From: Dorea_A sp016295505
GTDB lineage: Bacteria; Bacillota; Clostridia; Lachnospirales; Lachnospiraceae
Direction: 5' to 3'
Length of the DNA: 64,000 bases
Assembly (NCBI RefSeq): GCF_039832105.1
Contig: NZ_JBDOHS010000016.1
Span: 1-64,000, forward strand
Shown here piece by piece: positions 16,884 through 26,179 of the stretch. The position numbers and the translations under genes were made by a program. Numbering within the stretch: position 1 is the stretch's first letter; each line of letters opens with the position of its first letter. Below the pieces are notes generated by a model that worked only from the letters and a program-made list of their open reading frames with translations, had not been told where the DNA came from and searched no databases.

Positions 16884-18630
16884 AAGGCGGCTGTTTTTGT
16901 GGGCTGTTATGCAGTTTCTTTCAATGGAAACAGATGACTTCCTGTCCGCTCATTCTGTATTTTTGCATGCAGTTTATTGAGATTATATCCCATACACAGC
17001 AGAAGAATCTCCAGTTTTACTTTGGTTTTTCCGCGAAGCAGAAATCTTTGGAATTCATAATCATTTTTTAGGACTCCGAATGCTCCTTCCACCTGGATAG
17101 ATCGGTTCATTCGATATATTATTCCTTTTTCGCTCAAGATGTTTTCATATGATTCCTGGCGTTTTTCCAAAAAACTTTTGGAGATATAAAGGCGCTTGTT
17201 CCCTTTGGCACGGGTGCATTTTTCTTTATGGGGACAACCTGTACAGTCCTCGCATTCATAAACCGTTACTTCTGATTCATATCCACTTTTACTTTTCTGT
17301 TTTTTTATGAATAATGACTTTAGCGCCTTTCCGGCATGGCATGCATACGTATCTGTTGTTTCATCATATCCCATATTTTCCCGTTTGCTGATATCCTGCT
17401 TAAAACTGCGTTTTTTCCATTTCTCATAGGTCTGCGGTTTGATATACGGTTTTTGTTTCTGCTCCCGCAGGTATGTGTAACCCTCTTCGCTTTCATAACC
17501 AGAATCCGCAGTCACACTTGGATAACGAAACCCTAACTTCTCACTCATTGTTTTCAGAAATGGCACCAGCGTCCAAACATCATTCCGATCCTGAAAGATA
17601 TCCGCTGCAACAATATACTCGCTGTCTACACCTATCTGTACGTTATATCCCGGTTTTAGCTGGGCATTTCTCATGTGATCGTCTTTCATATGCATGAACG
17701 TAGCATCCGGATCTGTTTTACAATAATTATTCCTTCCCTGAAAGCTGGCTGTGTGCCAGTCGTAGGTGGTCTGACGTTCCAGAAAACGACGGAACAGTTC
17801 CAGATACCGTTGGTTCTGGTCTTTGCGTTTCCCTCTTCCATGTACAAAAACAGTATGCTGTTCTTCGCATATTTGTTCCAGAAACCGGCAGATCTTCTGC
17901 AGATCCTGCGCCCTGGTTTCTTCTGATACATGGAAAGACTGTATGTACTCTTGGTTCAGCAGGGTGACCGCTTCCTGTATTTTCCGGAACATCTTTTCTT
18001 CCCATTTTCCAACAGATTTTTTCCATACGAATGTGTATTTATTGGCACAGGCTTCCAGTTTGGTTCCATCTATAAATACAGTTTCCTTTGACAATTCACC
18101 TGCCTGGGCCAGATGGCGGACCATTTGGTAAAACAGGTCCTCGCAGGCATCTGCTAGAAATCCTGTCCGAAACCGGGCGATCGTACTATGATCAGGAGCT
18201 TTCTGTCCGGCAAGCAGCCACATAAAGTTGATATCACGTTTACAGGCTGTTTCAATATTTCTTGATGAATAAATATTCTGTGAATAAGCATAGGTCAGGA
18301 TCTTGAACATAGTCTTGGGATCCACTGCCGGATTTCTGCCTTTGGCAGAGTAAGCCTGATACAGCAAGCTGTAATCTAAATCCTCCAATTCGTGGCTCAG
18401 CAGTCGAACAGAATCATCATCAGGAACCAAACCTTCCAAATTTAATGGCAAAACCAGTTGATAAGGCTCGCCGAATTCGGTATAATTTTTGTGGTATTTT
18501 AATTTATTAGGCATATCTTATTATACCATGGATGGCAGGTTCTTCGGAGCCTGCTTTTCTATTTTTAGACATAAAGATGGAGCCATTGCTTCATAGATGA
18601 TTATTCATCTATTTTGCAACGGCCCCTTTC
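16884..18630 (-). mobile_element. IS1182-family insertion sequence
   Basis: The element contains one transposase gene. Its right end, read inward, has GGGGCCGTTGCAAAAT; its left end has GGCGGCTGTTTTTGTG. The two are imperfect inverted repeats of the kind seen in IS1182. Exact ends and target duplication could not be fixed by eye. The limits given are accurate only to about ten bases. Confidence 0.7.
16907..18514 (-). CDS. IS1182 family transposase
   Basis: The 535-residue protein has the IS1182/IS5-like layout. An N-terminal DUF772 domain (KTMFKILTYAYSQNIYSSRN, DINFMWLLAGQKAPDHSTIA) is followed by the DDE domain: the first Asp in FIDGTKLEA, the second in TADSGYESEE, the Glu in SIQVEGAFGVLKNDYEFQRF. 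A zinc-finger-like CEDCTGCPHKEKC lies between. The frame is intact, so the element may be active. Length matches intact family members. Confidence 0.93.
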   Translation of the reverse strand: MPNKLKYHKNYTEFGEPYQLVLPLNLEGLVPDDDSVRLLSHELEDLDYSLLYQAYSAKGRNPAVDPKTMFKILTYAYSQNIYSSRNIETACKRDINFMWLLAGQKAPDHSTIARFRTGFLADACEDLFYQMVRHLAQAGELSKETVFIDGTKLEACANKYTFVWKKSVGKWEEKMFRKIQEAVTLLNQEYIQSFHVSEETRAQDLQKICRFLEQICEEQHTVFVHGRGKRKDQNQRYLELFRRFLERQTTYDWHTASFQGRNNYCKTDPDATFMHMKDDHMRNAQLKPGYNVQIGVDSEYIVAADIFQDRNDVWTLVPFLKTMSEKLGFRYPSVTADSGYESEEGYTYLREQKQKPYIKPQTYEKWKKRSFKQDISKRENMGYDETTDTYACHAGKALKSLFIKKQKSKSGYESEVTVYECEDCTGCPHKEKCTRAKGNKRLYISKSFLEKRQESYENILSEKGIIYRMNRSIQVEGAFGVLKNDYEFQRFLLRGKTKVKLEILLLCMGYNLNKLHAKIQNERTGSHLFPLKETA

Positions 18631-18633
18631 ACT

Positions 18634-18890
18634 TCTTGAATGACTGCTATTTAGATTATTTCAATTACGGTCGCCCTTTTTTTGAGGCTTGAATGACTGC
18701 TATTTAAATTATTCCAATTACAGTCATTTTCCTGCGCTTATTAGTTGACTTTAGTTGACTTTTTCGCTTTTACAGTCAGTTATTTCTGCTTACTTGGGTG
18801 CCTGCAATTCAGGTTTTCATGATTACAGTCATTTTTCAATGCATATTTCATTGACCTCAATTCAAGTATTTTTTACCACAGTCAATTTTC
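18634..18890. repeat. phased intergenic array A, period 52-53 bp
   Basis: Five units lie in tandem between the IS1182 element and the alcohol dehydrogenase gene. Left words TGACTGC or variants start at 18641, 18694, 18746, 18799 and 18852. Right words ACAGTC or variants start at 18667, 18720, 18772, 18825 and 18878. Spacing is 52-53 bases for both. The two words are inverted copies (TGACTG/CAGTCA), so each unit is a loose palindrome with an AT-rich middle. No reading frame runs through it. Confidence 0.75.
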
Positions 18891-18911
18891 TACTTAATGC
18901 CATGTGTACAC

Positions 18912-18945
18912 CTTCCCCAAAAACTTGAATTTGGGGAAGCGTTTT
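18912..18945 (+). terminator. hairpin next to the alcohol dehydrogenase gene
   Basis: CTTCCCCAAA (18912-18921) pairs with TTTGGGGAAG (18930-18939), followed by CGTTTTAAT on the plus strand. It is downstream of the minus-strand dehydrogenase gene, whose transcript would enter it from the other side without a good U tract. Confidence 0.5.
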
Positions 18946-18986
18946 AATACGGTATCCGTTACATAATTTTTTAGTGGCGTATTGGA

Positions 18987-20165
18987 TTAAAGTGCTTCTT
19001 TATATATTTCTGAAATATCATCAAAATCAAGGATTTTCAAGGAACCTTTGCTGATAAAACAGGACTCTGCAATTGTCTTGAGATCATCATTTTCCGTATA
19101 TCCGATTTCTCTTAATGTAGTTGGCAGACCAACTTCTTTAATAAAGTCCGCAAGTGCTTCTATTCCTGCAGCTGCCAACGCTTCTTCAGTTTCATAATCA
19201 GATGGATTCAGTCCCCATACATTTTTCGCAAATTTGGCGAACTTTGCAGCGCCTGCCTTATAGATATGACGATAATATACCGGATGCAGAACGGCCAGTC
19301 CTTCGCCGTGCACACAGTTATTATATGCACTCAGCTGGTGTTCCATGTTGTGGCACTGAAAATCAGTCAGCTTTCCCATCTTGATCAGGCGGCTTCCAAT
19401 GACAAAATCAACCCACATCAGATTACTGCGTGCATTCCAGTCCATTGGGTTCTGGATCGAGATACGCAGGTCGCGGATTATTTCTTTCATCATTGCCTCT
19501 GAAATATCATCAGACAGATTATCCTGCACAGGTTCACTGAAATACGCTTCCATAACGTGACTCAGAATATCAAATGTACCGGCTAAAAGCTGTCTTTTCG
19601 GAACTGTAAATGTATAAGTCGGATCCATCAATGCAAATTTTGCATTACTCTCCGGATGGTTTTTATCACATTTTATCTTTGTTTTCGTATTGGTTAAAAC
19701 GGCACACCCATTCGATTCGCTGCCTGTGGCCGGCATGGTCACAACCATTCCCAACGGAACGGGGTCAAAATCAATAGGAGTATCGCCAATCCAGAAATTG
19801 TCCCAGATTTCCAGATCGGTAGCAGCCCCGATAGAAATCGCTTTGGACATATCCATTACACTGCCTGCTCCGACTGCCAGAATAAGGTCTGCGTGAATCT
19901 TCTTCGCCAGGGCAATTCCTTCGTATGCCATATCTAAGGTTGGATTGGATGGAATATTGCTGAATTCGGTGACTTTTTTACCGGTATCTTTTAATACAGT
20001 CATTACATCATCATATGCCCCATTTTTCTTAACAGAACCTCCGCCATAGCAAAGCAACACATTTTCCCCATACTGAGCGGCCAGCTTTGGCAAATGTTCG
20101 GCAACAACATCTTTTCCAAAATAACCGACTGTTCCATGTTCTCCAAAAATAAAGTTATTCTGCAT
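18987..20165 (-). CDS. iron-containing alcohol dehydrogenase
   Basis: This 392-residue member of the group III alcohol dehydrogenases is close to the butanol dehydrogenase/YqhD type. The N-terminal Rossmann-like part holds the NAD(P)-binding LLCYGGGSVKKNGAYDDV and AVGAGSVMDMSKAIS. The C-terminal part holds the metal site residues in DILSHVMEAYF and HNMEHQLSAYNNCVHGEGLA. It probably reduces aldehydes to alcohols with NAD(P)H during fermentation or detoxification. The gene is monocistronic and carries a GGGGG-type ribosome site just upstream of the ATG. Confidence 0.9.
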   Translation of the reverse strand: MQNNFIFGEHGTVGYFGKDVVAEHLPKLAAQYGENVLLCYGGGSVKKNGAYDDVMTVLKDTGKKVTEFSNIPSNPTLDMAYEGIALAKKIHADLILAVGAGSVMDMSKAISIGAATDLEIWDNFWIGDTPIDFDPVPLGMVVTMPATGSESNGCAVLTNTKTKIKCDKNHPESNAKFALMDPTYTFTVPKRQLLAGTFDILSHVMEAYFSEPVQDNLSDDISEAMMKEIIRDLRISIQNPMDWNARSNLMWVDFVIGSRLIKMGKLTDFQCHNMEHQLSAYNNCVHGEGLAVLHPVYYRHIYKAGAAKFAKFAKNVWGLNPSDYETEEALAAAGIEALADFIKEVGLPTTLREIGYTENDDLKTIAESCFISKGSLKILDFDDISEIYKEAL

Positions 20166-20353
20166 AAAGTACCCCCTTCGATCATCATAGAGATTTGTAT
20201 CTTAAACATTCGTGTTTGAAATATCTATCACTTATTATATCTTATAAAAACAAATGGGGAAAGACAGGATAAACATTCTTTCGTTTGTTTCGTGAAAACG
20301 AAGTGAAGCATTGATGTGTTTCGGTTTGATAAGTATAATATGAACAAAGATGA

Positions 20354-20515
20354 GAATTATTTGGAGAAAAGAGAGTATTGCTCACATGTGATAAAATGAA
20401 TGAAGCTTCAAGAAAAACAATAATTACAAATGGTGGAGTACTGGAAAATGAGGTACCTGATGATGTAGGACTTGGCGAGAGTGGTATCATTCAACGATAT
20501 TGGATAGAACTTTAA
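20354..20515 (+). pseudogene. GNAT acetyltransferase, C-terminal fragment
   Basis: The open frame after a stop at 20351 encodes LFGEKRVLLTCDKMNEASRK, then TIITNGGVLENEVPDDV and ends GESGIIQRYWIEL. This is the typical last third of GNAT acetyltransferases (the helix that binds acetyl-CoA and the closing strand). The N-terminal two thirds are missing. A second, intact GNAT gene follows directly. Confidence 0.7.
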
Positions 20516-20528
20516 ATTGGAGATTTCC

Positions 20529-21002
20529 ATGGATTATAAAATAAGAGAATTAAAACAGAACGAAATAAGCATATTAAATACATTTTTGTATGAAGCGATA
20601 TTTATTCCTGATGGAGCTGATGCTCCGCCGTATGAGATAATAAAACAACCGGAATTACAAGTATATGTAACAGATTTTGGCAGGAAAAAAGGCGATATCT
20701 GTTATGTGGCTGAATATAAGGAGAAGATCGTGGGAGCAGTGTGGGTTCGCATTATGGACGATTATGGACATGTTGATGACGAAACTCCGTCATTTGCTAT
20801 TTCTCTTCTTAAAGAGTATAGGAATTATGGCATTGGAACAGAATTGATGAAAAGAATGCTTTTAGAACTTAAGAAACAAGGATATAAGAAAGCATCATTG
20901 TCTGTTCAAAAGAGAAATTATGCCGTTCGTATGTATAAGAAATTGGGTTTTGAAATCATTGATGAAAATGATGAAGAGTACATTATGATCTGTAGATTAT
21001 AA
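20529..21002 (+). CDS. GNAT family N-acetyltransferase
   Basis: The 157-residue protein has the complete GNAT fold, with the acetyl-CoA site in motif A: AISLLKEYRNYGIGTELMKR, then LKKQGYKKASLSVQKRNYAV and YKKLGFEIIDENDEEYIM. GGAG lies seven bases before ATG 20529; the TTG at 20517 is less likely. The substrate cannot be told from sequence, and the acidic front half suggests a small-molecule or peptide amine. Confidence 0.85.
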   Translation: MDYKIRELKQNEISILNTFLYEAIFIPDGADAPPYEIIKQPELQVYVTDFGRKKGDICYVAEYKEKIVGAVWVRIMDDYGHVDDETPSFAISLLKEYRNYGIGTELMKRMLLELKKQGYKKASLSVQKRNYAVRMYKKLGFEIIDENDEEYIMICRL

Positions 21003-21020
21003 TCAGCAATATTCAAGAGC

Positions 21021-21581
21021 GTGGGGTCCATTATACCGAGAGCAATTGCGCTTTGCACAGCCGGATTGAGTCATTTTACGATGGCACTTGGCATTGGGAA
21101 AATGATTACATCTGTCACAATGACGCTGTTCTATGTATTACTCTATTATGTATGGCATATCCGTTATCAGGCAGAGAATAAAAAAGGACTTACAATCGCG
21201 GTATGGGGATTGGCGATTTTACGTATCGTTCTGTGTCTGATGCCACAAAATGCATGGACCAGCGCAGAGGCACCGTTATCATGGGGCATTTTCCGCAATA
21301 TCCCGTTTACAATTCTCGGTGTAATAATCGTGATTCTGTTCTATCGAAGCGCGAAGGCAGAGCAGGATGAAGCATTCCGTTTTCTGTGGCTTGCAGTAGT
21401 CATAAGCTTCGCCTGCTATATCCCGGTCGTCCTGTTTGCAGATCCGGTGCCGCCGGTCGGTATGCTGATGATCCCAAAAACCTGTGCCTATGTATGGGTT
21501 GTCTTAATTGGATATCGGGCAATGAAAGGAAGTAATCGGTCCTTGATTTTGTTGCTTTTGGATGGATGTTTTATAAAATGA
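21021..21581 (+). pseudogene. membrane protein, 5' truncated
   Basis: The frame begins immediately after the GNAT gene, with stops just upstream and no ribosome site before the GTG at 21021. It encodes about six hydrophobic helices (for example MALGIGKMITSVTMTLFYVL, IPFTILGVIIVILFYR, FLWLAVVISFACYIPVVL). I recognise no family. The abrupt start suggests loss of the N-terminus. It ends inside a small gene that may have been its partner. Confidence 0.45.
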
Positions 21582-21826
21582 GCATAAAGCATACAAAACG
21601 AATCAAGGGATACAAGGAAGAATTTCGCCCGGTATGGCATTTCTTTGATATCAAGGCATACTGCATTATGGCGGTTATGATGGGCGGAGGAATCTGGCTT
21701 CGCAGTTCCGGATTGGTACCGGATGTATTTATTGCAGTGTTTTATACCGGGCTTGGATGTGCGTTAACATTGGCGGGAATCTTGTTCTGGGTAATGTATT
21801 TTCGCTTTTGTGATGAAAGGGAATAA
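21578..21826 (+). CDS. small membrane protein, 82 aa
   Basis: A basic N-terminal tail (MSIKHTKRIKGYKEEFRPVW) is followed by two membrane helices (KAYCIMAVMMGGGIWL and VFIAVFYTGLGCALTLAGIL). ATG 21578 follows GGATGTTTTATAAA, a weak site. An ATG at 21566 would add four residues. It overlaps the end of the preceding membrane gene and may be its translational partner. No family recognised. Confidence 0.55.
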   Translation: MSIKHTKRIKGYKEEFRPVWHFFDIKAYCIMAVMMGGGIWLRSSGLVPDVFIAVFYTGLGCALTLAGILFWVMYFRFCDERE

Positions 21827-21981
21827 ATAAATCAATGATAGAGGAAATATTATGATGTCTTCCTGCATACGATCATCTGCAGGAAGAATTATGGCATTAT
21901 TCAGCAAATGTAGTGGGAACTGGGTAATACTATAAATACAACAGTTTTTAATGTGTACAACACATATGCGCGTTAAAAATA

Positions 21982-22010
21982 TTGATTCCAACACTTTTAA
22001 GTGTTAAAAT
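21982..22010 (+). promoter_or_regulatory. promoter with embedded palindrome upstream of the AlbA_2 regulator
   Basis: TTGATT (21982-21987) and TAAAAT (22005-22010) are 17 bases apart. The spacer holds the palindrome AACACTT-TT-AAGTGTT (21990-22005). A protein bound there would block RNA polymerase, so this is a likely autoregulatory operator. Confidence 0.6.
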
Positions 22011-22028
22011 GGCGTTGGAGGTGTTAGA

Positions 22029-23675
22029 ATGTTACCTAAAAAAGAGACATTAACTATCGAATTTAAAAGTGATATAAAGAAATACCCTGATTCAGATATC
22101 TTTGATGCTGTTGTCGCATTTGCGAATACAGAAGGTGGCGATTTGTATCTGGGGATTGAAGATTCCGGTGAAGTCACTGGGGTGCATGAGGCACACAAAA
22201 ATCCTACTACATTAAGTGCATATATTGCTAATAATACCATTCCGCCTGTTTCAATTCGGGCAGAAATAATAGATGATATATATCCGGTATTAAAGATTAC
22301 GGTTCCAAAATCGTATAGTGGAATTGTTGCAACTATATCGGGAAAGGTTTCTCGTCGAAGAATAAAAGCGGATGGAACACCTGAAAATGTACCAATGTAT
22401 CCGTCTGAATTTGCGACACGCTTGTCTGATTTACGTATGTTGGATTATTCTGCAATGCCAGTGACAGAGGCTACATTATCAGACTTTGATCCGGTGGAGA
22501 TAGAGCATTTGCGTAGTTTGATTATGGCTTATAATGGTGATAAATCATTGGTGGATTTATCAGATGAAGAATTATTTAAAGCGTTGGGATTTGTTAGAGA
22601 ATTGAATGATATGTTAATTCCAACAATTACGGGATTATTGTTTATTGGAAAACGTGTAGCAATAAAAAAGCATATTCCAACACATGCAGCATCATTTCAG
22701 GTATTGGTCGGCACAGAAGTCAGAGTCAATGACGATATGTCATTGCCATTATTATCTACAATAGATAAGATAAACACATATATGGAGGCATGGAATCCTG
22801 AACAAGAGATTGAAATGGGGCTTTTTCGTGTCCCCGTTCCGGATTTTAACAAAAGAGCATTTCGCGAGGCGATTGTAAATGCATTTAGCCATCGTGACTA
22901 TACAAAAATGGGACGAGTACGTGTTGCTATCAACGATGAAGGGTTAACGATTGCCAATCCTGGTGGTTTTATCGAAGGTGTTTCTATTCATAATTTGCTT
23001 ACTGCAGAACCGCATGGACGTAACCCTCAAATCGCTGATGCGCTGAAACGAATTGGCTTAGCTGAAAAGACAGGACGAGGTATTGATAGAATATACGAAG
23101 GCTCTTTAATTTATGGAAATCCGCTTCCAGATTATAGCGCATCTACTTCCGTTACAGTTTCTTTGTTTATTCCGAGAAGTAAGCCAGATCCTCAAATTGC
23201 AAAGCTTGTGTCAAATGAACAAAATAAACTTGGTCGTCCACTTTCGTTAAACACATTGATGGTTTTAAATGCACTAAAAGACTTGCCGAAATCTACAATC
23301 GATCAAATTGCGGCATCGGTAAATTTATCAGAAATTGCAACAAAAAATATTCTTGATTCAGCTATTGAGAGTGGAATTGTAGATATCTATGGAAGTGGTC
23401 GCAATAGGACCTATATCTTATCTCCAAAAGTTTATAGTACGAAATCTCAAAAAATAGGCTATGTTCGTCAAGTGGATATAGATGAGACTAGATATCCTGA
23501 GCTTATTGTTAATATGGCGAAATCAAATGAGTATATTGCGAGAGCAGATGTTGTACAATTGTTGCATGTAGATGAAAATAAGGCATATCGATTGCTGAAG
23601 AGTCTGGTTGATAACGATATTCTGGAACCTATTAATAAAGGTCGATATGCAAAATATCGTTATTGTGGCAATTGA
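22029..23675 (+). CDS. AlbA_2 (Schlafen-like) ATP-binding transcriptional regulator
   Basis: The 548-residue protein belongs to COG2865. The N-terminal AlbA_2 domain (residues 1-125) reads LTIEFKSDIKKYPDSDIFDA, then AFANTEGGDLYLGIEDSGEV. The middle HATPase_c_4 domain has REAIVNAFSHRDYTKMG and TIANPGGFIEGV, with the conserved GRNPQIADALKRIGLAEKTG. Two winged-helix units follow near 405-460 and 495-545. Such proteins are thought to be ATP- or nucleotide-sensing DNA binders, sometimes linked to phage or element control. The start follows GGAGGTG. A palindrome lies in its promoter and related TAACACTC words follow the gene. Confidence 0.88.
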   Translation: MLPKKETLTIEFKSDIKKYPDSDIFDAVVAFANTEGGDLYLGIEDSGEVTGVHEAHKNPTTLSAYIANNTIPPVSIRAEIIDDIYPVLKITVPKSYSGIVATISGKVSRRRIKADGTPENVPMYPSEFATRLSDLRMLDYSAMPVTEATLSDFDPVEIEHLRSLIMAYNGDKSLVDLSDEELFKALGFVRELNDMLIPTITGLLFIGKRVAIKKHIPTHAASFQVLVGTEVRVNDDMSLPLLSTIDKINTYMEAWNPEQEIEMGLFRVPVPDFNKRAFREAIVNAFSHRDYTKMGRVRVAINDEGLTIANPGGFIEGVSIHNLLTAEPHGRNPQIADALKRIGLAEKTGRGIDRIYEGSLIYGNPLPDYSASTSVTVSLFIPRSKPDPQIAKLVSNEQNKLGRPLSLNTLMVLNALKDLPKSTIDQIAASVNLSEIATKNILDSAIESGIVDIYGSGRNRTYILSPKVYSTKSQKIGYVRQVDIDETRYPELIVNMAKSNEYIARADVVQLLHVDENKAYRLLKSLVDNDILEPINKGRYAKYRYCGN

Positions 23676-23714
23676 AAGCATTAAAATATGCTTTTAACAC
23701 TCGTCTAACACTCG

Positions 23715-23738
23715 CTAACGCATCTCTTTGAGCGTTAG
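23715..23738. repeat. inverted repeat after the AlbA_2 regulator gene
   Basis: CTAACGC (23715-23721) pairs with GCGTTAG (23732-23738). Two TAACACTC words precede it. The stem lacks a U tract, so it may be a weak terminator or a second binding region related to the promoter palindrome. Confidence 0.4.
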
Positions 23739-23879
23739 ATATATTGGATGCAAACGGAATTGCTATATAGTTAAAATGATATAATAATTATATAATTATA
23801 GATATTTGATTATATTACCCGCCGGTCGTATGATAAGGACAGATAAAGAAATTATTTTCTGACAAGGTGGGGAAAAGAT

Positions 23880-25127
23880 ATGAAGGAGATTTTAAGAGCA
23901 AAAAGAATGGAAATGGTTCACTCTGATATCAGAGGACCGTTATTTGTAGAAGCGATGGACATGCAGGCAAGGGGAATTGATGTCCTGAAGCTGAATACGG
24001 GTAATCCGGCAACTTTTGGATTTAAACAGCCGGAAAGTATTGAGCGTGCGTTGGAAACTCATACGGCTGATGGAGTCGGATACTGTGATTTTAAAGGCAT
24101 GCCAAAAGCGAGAGAAGCGATCTGCGAATATGAGAAGTCGAAAGGAATCAAAGGCATTACACCGGATGATGTATTCATCGGAAATGGTGTCAGTGAAGTC
24201 GTGTCTTTTGCTCTTATGCCTCTGTTAAATGATGGAGATGAGGTTCTTGTGCCGACACCAAGTTATTCCATCTGGGGGAATTCCGTATATCTTGCAGGAG
24301 GAAAGCCGGTATTCTATGTCTGTGATGAAAAATCAGGCTGGTATCCGGATATTCAGGATATCCGCTCTAAGATCACACCAAAGACGAAGGCGATGGTAAT
24401 CATCAATCCGAATAATCCTACAGGAGTTCTGTATCCGAAGGAAGTACTGGAAGAGATCGTACAGGTGGCAAGAGAAGCTGGTATTCTTCTGTTTGCAGAT
24501 GAGATCTACGACAGACTGGTGATGGACGGACTGGAGCATGTATCGCTGGCATCCCTTGCGGAAGACCTTCCGGTGGTAACGATGAACGGTCTTTCCAAGT
24601 CACATTGCTTATGTGGTTATCGCTGCGGATGGATGGTCATCAGCGGACCAAGACATCTGACAGAAGACTACAGACAGGGAATCATTCAGCTTACCTCGTT
24701 GAGGCTGTGTGCGAATACGCTTGCACAGATCGTTATTCCGGCGGCTCTGGACGATATGGAAACACCGGCATCCATGGTTCGGCCGGGAGGAAGAATCTAT
24801 GAACAGAGAGAGGCAACGGTAAGAGAGCTGGAAAAGATTCATGGAATTTCATTTGTAAAAAATAACAGCGCCTTTTATATATTCCCGAAACTGGATGTGA
24901 AGAAATTCCACATCACAGATGACAGAGTATTTGCCAGAGATCTCCTTCACGCAACCAATATACTTCTGGTTCCGGGAAGCGGATTTGACTGGCAGGATCC
25001 GGATCATTTCCGAATCGTAATGCTGCCGGAGGCAGAAGTGCTTGCGGACGCTGTGAAGCGGATGGGTGAATTCCTGGACGGATATAAGCAGGGAGAAGTA
25101 AGAGGAATCGGAAGAAAAACTGCATAG
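23880..25127 (+). CDS. alaA: AlaA-like pyridoxal-phosphate aminotransferase
   Basis: This is a 415-residue fold-type I aminotransferase. MEMVHSDIRGPLFVEA and LKLNTGNPATFGF at the N-terminus mark the AlaA group, which makes alanine from pyruvate and glutamate. VIINPNNPTGVLY and LFADEIYDRL position the cofactor. The Schiff-base lysine is Lys240 in GLSKSHCLCGYRCGW. The gene stands alone with a bidirectional terminator directly after. The ribosome site GGTGGGGAAAAG precedes ATG. Specificity for alanine is inferred from similarity. Confidence 0.85.
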   Translation: MKEILRAKRMEMVHSDIRGPLFVEAMDMQARGIDVLKLNTGNPATFGFKQPESIERALETHTADGVGYCDFKGMPKAREAICEYEKSKGIKGITPDDVFIGNGVSEVVSFALMPLLNDGDEVLVPTPSYSIWGNSVYLAGGKPVFYVCDEKSGWYPDIQDIRSKITPKTKAMVIINPNNPTGVLYPKEVLEEIVQVAREAGILLFADEIYDRLVMDGLEHVSLASLAEDLPVVTMNGLSKSHCLCGYRCGWMVISGPRHLTEDYRQGIIQLTSLRLCANTLAQIVIPAALDDMETPASMVRPGGRIYEQREATVRELEKIHGISFVKNNSAFYIFPKLDVKKFHITDDRVFARDLLHATNILLVPGSGFDWQDPDHFRIVMLPEAEVLADAVKRMGEFLDGYKQGEVRGIGRKTA

Positions 25128-25148
25128 TATGGCTTGCAAAATATATGC

Positions 25149-25182
25149 CCTCCTGCATCTTTGGGATGCAGGAGGTGTTTTT
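25149..25182. terminator. bidirectional terminator between alaA and the flavoprotein gene
   Basis: CTCCTGCATC and GATGCAGGAG form a perfect 10-bp stem with a short loop, followed by TGTTTTT on the plus strand. The convergent minus-strand gene ends at its edge. Confidence 0.85.
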
Positions 25183-25909
25183 ATGGCAGAAGAAAAAAGA
25201 AATTTTTTTGCAGTGGGGATTTCCAGGGCCGTTTTTTTCCATGCCAGCCCTTTTTGTCCCAGTATCCGTAATCCGGCTCCGCCGGCGGAAAATGCATGTG
25301 TGCAAAACGCATCAGGGTAAACCATTTTTTTGCCCTTCTGTTATATCCGCGTTCTCCTGCGTGGATCTGAACCTGATGTGCGATCCGGTCTGTCTTTTTA
25401 TGAATTTTCTGAAGGATCTTTTCCGGGATTTCTTCCGGTTTGGTTGCCTGTACTCCGATGCCGAGTTTGTAGATCTTATTGATTCCCCACATCTCAAGGC
25501 TGTCAGCCATGTCCTTAACGGTGCTTTTCATGCCGCCTCCGGCAGCAGTACTGATGACGACGGCTTGTTTTTTGCTCATTTCCGGAAGGGGTCTGTGAAC
25601 GACCCACCAGGTTCCGAAGTGGTCCAGGAAATTCATCATGGAACCGGTGGCATGATAGACATAGACAGGGCTTTCCAGTATCAGCAGATCTGCCTCAAGA
25701 AGTGCGTCGATCAAAGGCTTAAGTGCCTGATAATGCGGGCATCTGGATAAATCCGTCTGAAAGCAGGTAAAGCAGCCGAGACATGGCTGGTTAAAATCCC
25801 GCGGCAGAAAAAATTCCCGAATGTCTCCGCCTGTTTTTTCTGCAACCTCTCTTGCCACCATGCAGGTGCTGCCTTCATGACTTTGTCCGTGGATGATTAC
25901 TGTTTTCAT
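25181..25909 (-). CDS. flavodoxin-family NAD(P)H-dependent FMN reductase
   Basis: The 242-residue protein has a flavodoxin-like fold: IIHGQSHEGSTCMVAREVAE forms the phosphate loop, FFLPRDFNQPCLGCFTCFQT is the typical cysteine-bearing loop, and LLILESPVYVYHATGSMMNF contacts the flavin ring. The C-terminal part (PAEPDYGYWDKKGWHGKKRP) matches iron-sulfur-flavoprotein-like NAD(P)H oxidoreductases but lacks a clear four-cysteine cluster. It should transfer electrons from NAD(P)H to quinone-like or nitro substrates. It converges on alaA and is transcribed alone. Confidence 0.8.
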   Translation of the reverse strand: MKTVIIHGQSHEGSTCMVAREVAEKTGGDIREFFLPRDFNQPCLGCFTCFQTDLSRCPHYQALKPLIDALLEADLLILESPVYVYHATGSMMNFLDHFGTWWVVHRPLPEMSKKQAVVISTAAGGGMKSTVKDMADSLEMWGINKIYKLGIGVQATKPEEIPEKILQKIHKKTDRIAHQVQIHAGERGYNRRAKKWFTLMRFAHMHFPPAEPDYGYWDKKGWHGKKRPWKSPLQKNFFFLLP

Positions 25910-26179
25910 AGTATAAATTCCTCTTTTCTAATATTTCTTTACAACGTATATTACACAGGAAAACCGGCCGGAATGCCGGATCGGGTCGTATGTATCTGAT
26001 GTACCTTTATTATAGACCGAATAATTAGATTCAGATAGGCAGGTATTATAGTGGATTGTGTCTGTTTTATAGGAAAGAACGGAGAGGATCATACATATTT
26101 TTTCATGTATGCATTGAAGGGCGGTGCAAATCAGTATAAAATTGTGGAAAGAGAAGCTGTCGGAACGGAGGAATATCAC

